This document shows positions 55,759 through 64,000 of a DNA stretch of 64,000 nt, piece by piece; the first letter of the stretch is position 1; each line of letters starts with the position of its first letter. The stretch comes from Malus domestica. Lineage: Eukaryota; Streptophyta; Magnoliopsida; Rosales; Rosaceae. Where the stretch lies: contig NC_091665.1 in NCBI RefSeq assembly GCF_042453785.1, positions 30,529,001 through 30,593,000 of the forward strand. Direction: 5' to 3'. The notes beneath the pieces were generated by a model, which searched no databases, was not told the DNA's origin, and was given only the letters and a program-made list of their open reading frames with translations. Made by a program: the position numbers and the translations under genes.

Positions 55759-58133
55759 TTAAACTCTTCCATCAACCCCGTCGAGGAGACCAGACCACAT
55801 TCCCTTTACAGGTGGTAACTGCGCAACAAAAGCATTCCAAGGTGGGTAACCAACGCCACTGCCACGAACACGACCATCCAGGCGAAGAGATATATACCTG
55901 GCAAAAAAAAAAAAATTGATGTAGAATTACTCAAGAAGTGATCTTATGCGAATTTTGTTGATTATTGGCTCAAACAAAGTAGTCTAAAACCAACAATTGA
56001 TTTCGGCTACTTTTGTGGTCAAAATTGTTGGTTGGCATGCTACATGTGGGAAACAAAAATTACATGCAATTGTGCCTAACTCTTTTGACTTGATGGTAGG
56101 CCTTTGGCCATTGATGTCTTTGAGAAGCTTTTCTTTGGCTATAAAAGGGGAGCAAGGTGCAGCCCATAAGCATTGTAGAGGAGAACAAGGAAGAGAGAAA
56201 AATAGCAAGAAGCCATTCGGCATAGAGAAGAATTTTCTCAAATTGTCTTGTTTTGTATTTTTGGTTTTCTCTTCCTATTGTAAGTGTGAGAGCTTGGGTT
56301 ATTCGGGTCTTTGGGAAATTGAGTGATAAACACTATTGTATGTTCTCATTGATTATAGTGGAATACTCCGTCGTCTCCAAACTGGATGTAGGCATTGCCG
56401 AACCAGTATAAATCTTGGTGTTCTTGTTGATAGTGGTTTTATTCTGTTCTATTTAACTATTCACTTACAGTCGTATGCCGCTTCCGCACAACAAATTTAC
56501 CCAAGAAAATAGACTCATTGGTTAAAAGCACAAACTATACAAACTGCCATAATATGATATATTAGGCATACGGCATTTGGCTAGTGGATTAAAGGTAAAA
56601 GCAAGGATGGAAGAAACGCTTACACGGGAGAGTCAGAGGTAACACCGGCCAGCTTCTTTTATTCGTCCAACCAACTACAATATCCAACGAAAAAATGAGT
56701 GTTTTTGACGAGAGAATAAGAACTTGTAAATGATTAAATCATTTTGTTTTGAAAAAGGTTTACTTACTTGGTCCATTCAGTGACATTAATTGGAGTCAGC
56801 TGCCAGAGTCTTTTCCTCTTTGCAGTAATATCCTTAGCCTCTTCACTTTCTTCAAACTCAAAACTAGGTACGTTTCCATGCGTAGCCAAGGGCACAACGA
56901 GCACTCCTCTTTCCACAGGCCCTTTAGTGAAAGGCTCACTTCGATTGAAGGATTCTGTGATGAACGATGCAGGGCCAGCACATATTACCAGCCGAGCAAT
57001 CCCTCTCAAAGAGCTAAGGAGAATGACTTTCTTTTCAGAAGCACGAAGCTTAAGATTCGAAAGGTTTTCCTCTCGAGAGAGCCTAGCAATCTGTGCATCT
57101 TTGGCCTTGTTCTCCCTCAAATACAAAAATGCAAAGAGAGACACTGCTCCAAGGTCTTTGCCAAGACCCTTGGCAATTTCGGTGGCATCAAGTGCTCTTG
57201 ATGGGTTTGTTCGTGCTGCAATCAACTGTGTGGTTGCTATTAGTCCTCCTAAACCACCACTTGCAATGAAAGCAAGATAGAAAAACATTCGAACGGAGCG
57301 AAAGGGAGTGAGAACTTCACTCCTGATCCTGGCTGTGGAACTGAGGAACAAACAAACCTATGATTACAAGAAGCCTAATGTGTAAACTAGAAGCTGATAT
57401 AGCACAATGCATTGGATTGAAAGGCAGAGAGCCAAAGAACCCAAGTTGCCAAAGATGTTGAAACCGGGAAAACCCCAATACTAGTCTATCTACTTCAATT
57501 TAGAACCAGTTCCGTTCATAGTACAAATAGGTAGAACTTATCAAATATCCCAGAAAATTGATGCAATGATCTTGAAAATTTCAAATTTGCAACACTATGG
57601 CACAACTACTACCAATCACAGATGTTCATTTGGTCATGTCCCAACAATCCAATTATCCAAGAAAACATTAAGATATGGTGTAAGCTTAAATCTAAGGAAA
57701 TATGCACATGTAAAACCTGTTAAAAGCTTTTAATAAATAAGAAAATAACCGAAAGGACACTAAACAGACAATAACAGGACACTAACTATGTTATGTATAC
57801 ACTTTATCGTCTGTCTAGGGTCTCCAATTATGTTTTCAATTAGAATTTGTAATCTATTCTATTTGTGCAGAACTGCCCTTAAATGAATCATACGAAACAA
57901 TCATTCTCAAAATACTGGAAAAGGGAAGACCTGATTTCAGTAGGAGAAGTTTGCTTATCAGTTGCAAAGCATGTGATGGTTGAAGACTTATGCTTTGAGG
58001 TCTGCAGAGTGAGAAATGGTGCATTTGTACAAGAGAATGACCAGAGGGTCGTTCTGATTCCACTGCTGAGTTTGTAGTGAGTGTGATTTCGAGGTTTGAG
58101 GATGTGTAAGGGAGAGTTTGCAACAGAAGCCAT
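55759..58133 (-). pseudogene. LPA1/Rep27-like chloroplast protein (DUF3493) with premature stop
   Basis: Four exons: 58133-57931, 57340-56768, 56674-56624 and 55897-55759. All join in phase, 321 codons plus stop. An N-terminal transit peptide (MASVANSPLHILKPRNHTHY) leads to the DUF3493 core in exon 2 (TARIRSEVLTPFRSVRMFFY, IASGGLGGLIATTQLIAA, a second membrane segment, FLYLRENKAKDAQIARLSRE). The C terminus (GVGYPPWNAFVAQLPPVKGM) is well preserved in exon 4. Exon 3, however, reads WLDE then TAA at 56661-56659, where I recall Gln in relatives, so the protein would end at 263 residues. LPA1/Rep27 proteins assist D1 insertion during photosystem II assembly and repair; the role of this branch (recalled as At4g28740) is inferred. 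Gene with a single nonsense codon, young pseudogene, or sequence error are all possible. Confidence 0.85.
55956..56493. mobile_element. solo LTR in intron 3 of the DUF3493 gene
   Basis: A 538-bp LTR from TGTTGATTATTGG to CCGCACAACA with TSD AATTT at 55951-55955 and 56494-56498. Its right end (GTAGGCATTGCCGAACCAGTATAAATC, CCGCTTCCGCACAACA) resembles the LTR of the gag-only element at 36514 in reverse orientation, so it is a copia-group relative. Confidence 0.85.
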
Positions 58134-58610
58134 GGCCACCGCTTGAATTCAGAGTTCTTGTGTTGCTTTTTAGAGTTTGGCAATGGTTTCTTGGGAGGCC
58201 GCATTTGGATGAACACAATACTGTCACCTCCCACAACCCAAATGGTAGTAATTACAGCCAGTCTTATTTTCTCTCTTAACCTTTTTTTCCCTTTTGTTTG
58301 TTTCTTAGGAAAATAGAAAAAAAACACTTCCCCTGGAAACGGCAGTGTTTAGCAGCATAATTAGTTATTACTATATCACATTGTGTTATTGATTTACATA
58401 TTATAATATAAGTATGTAACATGATTAATATGTCATGGATGTAGAAATTACGAAATATATTAATAAATATATTTATGTGTTATAACATGATTTTATTAGT
58501 GATATCATGTAGCAATGTGATTATACTGAATCGATAAATTTTTTATTGCGACAATCATAACATCACATGTTGTTTTGTATTCCACGTTTTAAATCAATAT
58601 ATACACATGT
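58134..58610. other. upstream region of the DUF3493 gene
   Basis: The 5' UTR and presumed promoter of the DUF3493 gene to about 58330, then AT-rich DNA up to the CACTA-like element. No other gene. Confidence 0.45.
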
Positions 58611-60444
58611 TACTATAAGAAAATATGATAATTGCGACATCTTTTCTACTACGCGCGTGATGAGGCCCTCGCAATAACTATTAAATTTCATTATTTTCTG
58701 TGCGCTAAACTTTGGCGCTCTGTTGTATGGGACATGAATAAGTTCCGTCGCACGCACCTCTGTTGTGAATAAGTAGAAGAAAAGAAAAAAAACTGCACGC
58801 TCTCATCTCCCTCTCGCTCTCCGCCTCTCTCGTTCTCGTTCTCCGCCTATCTTCCTCTCTTCAAAGCATATAGATCATTCTTTGCCACTCTTGCGACAAT
58901 CACTGATGCTGAGACACAATTGAACCAGGTAAGGATTTATGTTTCTTGTTCCTCTCTCAAATCTCCCCTTTCCCTAACCCTAATGTTTTTGGTCAGCTCT
59001 CAGTTTTTTCTTTTTGCTGCTAGAAATTCGAATTCAACCTCATCCTTTCTCATTCGGTAAGATTATTTGAGGAATTATCTTCTAATTTGTTTTTTCTTGG
59101 TGTTGTTTCATCATTTTCAGCAAATTCCAGTCTTATCTATTCTCCATCAGTTCTCCCGTTGTTTAGGGTTTTTTTTTGTCTTTTCTATGTTCAATTTCAT
59201 CAGTAATTGCTAATATTGTTGGAGGATTTTTTTTTTTTTTTTTGTTGTAATTGGAGCTAGTCAAAGAAGTATGCTGGCTTGGTTTTGTTTATTTATTCTT
59301 TAATGGCACTGGTGACTCAATTAGCAAGAGAAGCAGAAATTTAGGGATGGATTAATTGGAGAAGGATGAGTAAGAAAGCATTGATGAATGCAGAGACAAT
59401 GGCGGTGCTTTTGTGAAGAAGCACGGAGTGGTCAGAAAAAGGTGAGATTTGTAGAGGAAAAGGAAAGAACTGTTTGGAAAGGAATGGTGAATGATGAGTC
59501 GAAATCAGAGCAAGACGGAGGAGAAAATGGAAAGCGGGCCTCTAAGAAAAGTGAGAATGGCGTGTAGTTTAAAGGTAGAAGATAAATTGGGGCATTCTGA
59601 TGACATCGATACAGAGTAAGGTTTGTGAAGAAGCAAGAGAGTAGGTTATTTTCTTACGGCCATAAAGGATCATACAAAGTAGGAAGAAAGAAAAGTAAAT
59701 AAGCAGTCCAAGAAAGTAAGTAATTTGTAAATTCTATGTTTATGTCATTTGTTGTCAATGTTGTGATTTATAATGTAATTGATCTGGTATGCAAACATAA
59801 TTGGTATATTATGTTTATGTTGTCATTTGTTGTGACTGTTGTATAAAAATCTATGTTTATGTCATTAGTTAACGAAATTGCCCAAGCTCGCCGCAGAGAG
59901 TGTAAGAAGAAACGATTATGTATTCCTTGCATACAAAAATGCCATGCATTAATTTGCTCTATATCTTTTAATATTTCTTATTAGTAACCTACTAAGATGT
60001 TGGGTTAATTGAGTTCGTTTTGTTAGAATGGCCACCACCTTTTGAAGTGAGTTGTCTGAGTAGAATCCAGTAAATGACGTTTGATTAAGTGTTATGATGT
60101 CATCCGCATTCAACCATCATGTGTTTGTAGTGAGCTTCTACTGATTCATGTATGTTAGACCATTAATTCTATTATTACATTAAGAATTACTCCACTATTT
60201 TATCTTTAAGAAATGTAGCTACTTTCGTGTTGTTTTGCTGTAATAACTTGGTCTGTATAAAAGGCTGATCTACGTTATAAATTGGTGTCTTACTGTTCCC
60301 CTCCATCTTTGTTTCTTGTGTTTTTTCCCCATATTTTGTTCCTCTTTCCCTAGAAATTGGCTTGGTTGGGTAAAAGCTACTGCTAAGGTCGAGTGAAATC
60401 AGATGTTGCTGTGATGAGTTGCATCAAAATTCCACTATAACAGG

Positions 60445-61054
60445 CAGTGGCGGATCCAGGAAATAATGTTTGTGGGGTCATAGCGCGCGCAGCGCGAAAT
60501 TTTTTTTTAGCCTCGTTTGGTACTTCGGACTGTACTGACTATTTCAGTAGGATAAGATAAATAGTCGTCGGATAGTACTAACTACATTAGTCGGGCGTTT
60601 GGTGCAATGTCGAATTAATCTGGGCAGGGAACAATAATAAATTTTTTTAATAATTTTTAACAAAATAATTGGTGTTAAAATGAAAAAACTCACAATATAA
60701 ACAAATGAAATTGGGGCTTTTGATTGTATAGGAGTCGGGTAGGAAGGCTGGGACTGGGGGGGGGGGGGGGGGGGGGGACATGGTGGGAATTTATTTTATT
60801 TTTTTTTTGTTCGGCCTGGACCAAAACGACGCCGTTTTGCCCATCTGTTTTGAAAAAAAAAGAAGCGCGCGCGAGCACTGCTTCTTCTTCCTCTTCCTGC
60901 CCAGTTTTCGCTCAGGGCTTTTGTCGAACAGTTGGCGTGCCTCCGACCCCGACGACCCCAGCTCCAAGAGGTCGCATATGGGAGCTTCAAGGTTGTTTCC
61001 ATGGTTTCCAAGGGGTCGTGCGACCCCGACGACCCCACTGTGGATCCGCCCCTG
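60445..61054. mobile_element. hAT-like element nested in the CACTA-like element
   Basis: A 610-bp element with TIRs CAGTGGCGGATCCA and TGGATCCGCCCCTG, and a perfect 8-bp TSD ATAACAGG (60437-60444, 61055-61062). It contains the G-run at 60756 and a GC-rich right half; no transposase frame. Confidence 0.88.
60756..60777 (+). repeat. poly-G run of 22 bases
   Basis: An uninterrupted G homopolymer in otherwise AT-rich DNA, able to form a G-quadruplex and prone to length error in sequencing. Confidence 0.8.
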
Positions 61055-61178
61055 ATAACAGGTAATACATAAAATGTCTAGGTTGAGTTCCATTTCTTGA
61101 TATGACATCCGGTCATAAGCTCAGATATGGTTTTATCAGTGGTACTTAAATTGTTCTTATGAAAGTAATTATACAAAT

Positions 61179-61345
61179 AGAGGTCGCACTTGGTGCGATG
61201 GCAAGTGTCTTCGCCCATGAGCGGTAGGTCTCGGGTTCGAGACTTGGGAGCAGCCTCTTCCTAAATGGGGGTAAGGCTAGCCGACATTCATCTCTCCCAG
61301 ACCCTACGTAAAGCGGGAGCCTTGTGTACTGGGTACGACCTTTTT
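61179..61345 (+). mobile_element. full-length Au SINE
   Basis: A 167-bp copy with box A-like TGGTGCGATGGCAAGTG and box B GGGTTCGAGAC in the tRNA-derived head, then GGGGGTAAGGCTAGCCGACA and the end GGGTACGACCTTTTT. A perfect 17-bp TSD, AAAGTAATTATACAAAT, lies at 61162-61178 and 61346-61362. The long intact TSD shows a recent insertion. Confidence 0.95.
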
Positions 61346-62202
61346 AAAGTAATTATACAAATGCTAGCGTTGTGCCGTTTGTTATAGTTGTATCAGTGGT
61401 CTGCAAGTTACTTTTGTTCCTTTGTCATGATTGATATCATTTTTGTGGTGGTAAATTCTTGTCAACTACAGAGACTGGAAGATGAAGAGGAGAGGCATAA
61501 AGTTTTGGAAGGAAAAACACTCAAGGGGATCTCTTGCTAGGTCCGACAGAGAAGCACTGGTCTAATGTAGTATTGTAGACTATATAAATGTCTGATCATG
61601 TATATGTGTTTAATTACTCCAAATGAAGTACATTACAATCTCAAAGATTCCAAATAAGTGTTTTTCATTTTGTAAATTATGAATTGTAACATTGGTTTGA
61701 ATTTCATTTTAGTTTGGAACCTGTAGTACAATTTCACATGAATTTTTTTTGTTGAAGCTGTTAAAAAAATATTGTCATTGGCGTCCAATTTGACGCCCAA
61801 TATTTTTTTTTAAACCTGGTGGCAATTATTTGCGACACGTTACTTGCCGTTGCAAACCCGTAGTAAATCGTATTTGCGTCGCACTCACAGTGTCGCATAT
61901 AATCGACCAACATTTACGATGCATAGTTATTGCGATGTGTTACTTGCCGTCGCAAGCCCGTCGTAAAAGGTATATTGCGACGCTTTTGGAAGATTTTGCG
62001 ATGGATTTTTACCGTCCGAAAAGGCCCTTTGTTGTCGTGATGATTAAACTGATAATATCATATGTAATGTGTGACAATTACACTGAAAATGTCAGAAGTT
62101 ATGCAATTCACAAATTACTTAGAATAGCAACAATTATTATGATATCTTTTTCTTAATCCACTTACATATATAACGGCTAAAAAGATGCAAAAAGAAAGCA
62201 AG

Positions 62203-63028
62203 TCAAGGCCTTGAAGCAAGAATCATCTCCCTCTTCTGCTTGTAATTCACGAACATTTGATCTGCAGGCTGGAGGCTCTTTTTGATTGCTGGGTTTTCCC
62301 TAAAGTTGTTAATCCAATTACATAAGCAAGGGAACTCACTGGCTTGCAGCACTTTGACACCAACCACTTGTTCAATCACTCCAACAGAGGAGGCTATAAA
62401 TCCCAAGGCCAAGTCAGCCAACCCAATTTCACTGCCACCGAAAAACTCCTTCTCTCCCAGAGCTTGCTCTTCCAGGATCTTGAGTAGATCTCTGACTTCT
62501 TTTGCAGCCTTCTCATGTTCTTCCCCATCAGCCACAAAGAATTTGGCAAATGGTACGCTCTGCTTGATCACACAAATTGAAATTTGCATTTGATTAGTAA
62601 TGACCGAAAAGGCAGAAACTCCAATAATATATAGAAGCAATATATGTTATGATGTCAGATTGTAAATTTGAATTACAATATATATATATATGACATTGCT
62701 TGGCATATATAATGATCACCTTTTCGTCTATAAACTTCAACCAGAACCGCGCCAACGCTCTCTCATGAGGGTCATTTGACAGGAGGGGATTCTGGGGCCA
62801 AGTCTCCTCAATGTACTCGAGGATCACACTGGACTCAGCGATTGGCTTCCCGTTGTGAACGAGTACTGGGATCTTTTTGTGAACTGGGTTGTAATGCAAA
62901 AGCAAATCACTCTTGTTAGCCAAATCCTCTTCTATGTATTCGTACTTCACACCCTTGAGCTCTAGAGCCCATACCACTCTGGAACTATATGGACTATGCC
63001 AAGCTCCAAACAGCTTCACTTCTTCCAT
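62203..63028 (-). CDS. GSTU: tau-class glutathione S-transferase
   Basis: Two exons (63028-62720 and 62559-62203) joined in phase 0 give 221 residues, the usual tau GST length. The N-terminal thioredoxin-like domain has the active-site Ser in WHSPYSSRV (Ser12) and the glutathione-binding [16 protein letters not shown]; the intron position after FIDEK is the conserved tau site. The helical C-terminal domain ([28 protein letters not shown]) binds the electrophilic substrate. Tau GSTs conjugate glutathione to xenobiotics and oxidised metabolites in the cytosol and are usually stress-induced. Substrates of this copy are unknown. Confidence 0.95.
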
Positions 63029-63472
63029 TTCTTGTTGAGTTCTTTGCGTTCGTTAAATGTTCGAGTTCGGCCTCCTTATACAACATGATTCTATGAATAA
63101 AGCTTTGAAATATCCTTTTGGAATAGTCAACCGGATGTTGCATTGTTTCTTCTTGGTTTCCTTCTTGACCAATTGAGATGATTTTTCAAGCAATTTAGGT
63201 GTGGCATATTAAGAATAGTAATGGAAGGCCCACGCGTTCACGTATTTGAAAAGTTGTCTTGAACTTGATTACCTTAGAATATGCAGGATTTCCTAGCTAT
63301 TGTCTGCAGACGGCTGTGGTCCTGTGGATATCGTATTTAACAGGCCAAAGAGGCAATCTTTCTGCTATTCTCAATTTTTTATTGAGAATATAAAGTTTCA
63401 CGTCGTCTTGTAGAATTAAATAAAAGTTATAAATTGAGAACAATATTGATATTTATCAACTTCCTGTTAAAT
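63029..63472 (-). promoter_or_regulatory. promoter region of the GST gene
   Basis: The first 170 bases (to about 63195) are shared with the relic at 63473-63680. A TATA-like motif (CTTATACAAC on the plus strand, near 63076) is at a sensible distance from the start codon. Confidence 0.55.
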
Positions 63473-63690
63473 TCCAAACAGCAGCTTCACTTCTTCCAAC
63501 TTTTTTTCTTGTTTAATTTGTATTCTAAATTCCTCAAGCCCTTGGCCCCCTTATATGTTATGATTCTTTGAATACATAAAGCTTTGAAATTTCCTTTGGA
63601 GTTTAACAGGAAGTTGCATTGTTTCTTCTCGGCCTCCCTTTTAACCAAATGAGATGACTTTTCAAAGTAATTTTGAGTGTTCCCCAAGAA
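63473..63690 (-). pseudogene. 5' end relic of a duplicated GST gene
   Basis: The minus strand repeats the GST promoter in the same order (TTTCAAAGCTTTAT, AAGAAACAATGCAAC, TTGGTnAAnAGGGA, CATCTCA) and then the first codons: TTGGAAGAAGTGAAGCTG corresponds to MEEVKL with the start codon changed to TTG. Similarity stops after about eight codons, so only a promoter and stub remain. Confidence 0.7.
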
Positions 63691-63699
63691 CACCAATGT

Positions 63700-64000
63700 T
63701 TCTGTGCCAAGTATTTAACTCCAACAGTCAATTGTGGACTATGTACACGAATTTCCAATTTTTTTTCCCCAGACAGGATAACAACTTAATGTTAAATATT
63801 TTGAAAGATATTTTACAACGGGCTAATGCATTTATAGCATAGTATGTCAAATATAACTAATATGAATGTAACATTGAATATATTATCATTAGAACGTTGA
63901 GATGGTAAGCATTGTTTGTTAAATTCTCAATATATATAGTATGTATGAAAGAAAAGTATGTATGAAAAAGAAAAAGACTCGCACCATCTCCATTCGTCCT
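63700..64000. other. AT-rich end of window
   Basis: No gene or repeat boundary recognised. Confidence 0.4.

Larger units (their letters stand above)
58611..62039. mobile_element. degenerate CACTA-like transposon with nested inserts
   Basis: The left end TACTATAAGAAAATATG and the right end (inverse CACGACAACAAAGGGCC) are decayed CACTA termini. Both ends carry subterminal clusters of the words TTGCGACG, CGTCGCAA and GTTACTTGCCGT (58632-58750 and 61826-62000). CACTA elements show exactly this layout. The core has a pyrimidine-rich leader and a possible splice donor (AACCAG|GTAAGG, near 58928) but no transposase. A hAT element and an Au SINE are nested inside. The 3-bp TSD is not clear. Confidence 0.55.

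Noticed and set aside
56768-57280. Plus-strand open frame of 170 codons
   Set aside because: Lies opposite exon 2 of the DUF3493 gene, whose minus-strand protein is clearly the real one.
60724-61108. Overlapping frames on both strands near the poly-G run
   Set aside because: All lie within the nested hAT element and depend on homopolymer runs; composition is not protein-like.
61179-61345. tRNA gene candidate (box A and box B)
   Set aside because: The boxes belong to the head of an Au SINE with a 17-bp TSD; the cloverleaf does not close.

Overview
The window is nuclear DNA of a woody eudicot. Introns are short with GT-AG borders, the intergenic DNA is AT-rich and crowded with small DNA transposons, and Au-type SINEs, a plant RTE LINE and Ty1/copia elements are all present. 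The repeat families and the F-box, GST and small heat-shock genes fit Rosaceae tribe Maleae (apple/pear), but that placement is inference.

The host gene backbone, left to right: an ER small heat-shock protein (minus, 997-1617) with a textbook heat-shock element; a TET18-type tetraspanin (plus, six exons, 3663-5842); a TRM/LONGIFOLIA-type protein with DUF3741 and DUF4378 (minus, 13013-16707); an F-box relic and an intact F-box protein with a hydrophobic tail (minus, 33.6-36.4 kb); a tentative MBD-like nuclear protein (minus, 39.9-42.9 kb); the photosystem I subunit PsaE (plus, three exons, 52965-54881); a chloroplast LPA1/Rep27-like DUF3493 protein with a premature stop (minus, 55759-58133); and a tau-class glutathione S-transferase (minus, 62203-63028) with a relic of a second copy upstream. 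From memory, the order tetraspanin, TRM, PsaE, DUF3493 protein matches Arabidopsis chromosome 4 around At4g28740-At4g28770, with three of the four also near At2g20230-At2g20260. It is therefore an old conserved block, here stretched to about 55 kb by inserts.

Most of the remaining DNA is mobile. With matching target-site duplications (TSDs) I could delimit: an RTE LINE of 3.3 kb; a full Au SINE and a 5'-truncated one; an L1 tail; hAT-like elements at 8.4, 28.6, 47.1 and 60.4 kb; three copies of one MITE family with 8-bp TSDs; Mutator-like elements at 18.1, 20.2, 23.7 and 53.6 kb; a Tourist-like MITE; two solo LTRs; a gag-only copia-type element with two 625-bp LTRs (36514-39584); and a short-LTR copia (46992-50898) whose LTR holds a later hAT insert. 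A degenerate CACTA-like element (58611-62039) contains a nested hAT and a nested SINE. Several inserts touch genes: a Mutator-like element lies in psaE intron 1, a solo LTR lies in an intron of the DUF3493 gene, and the gag-only element ends about 70 bp upstream of the F-box TATA box.

I saw no CRISPR array, rRNA or genuine tRNA gene. No single new multi-gene system stands out. The observations most worth following are the in-frame retained intron of the TRM gene, the premature stop in the DUF3493 gene, the young gag-only element beside the F-box promoter, the gene-like core of the long-TIR Mutator element, and the two-frame repeat exon of the MBD-like gene.
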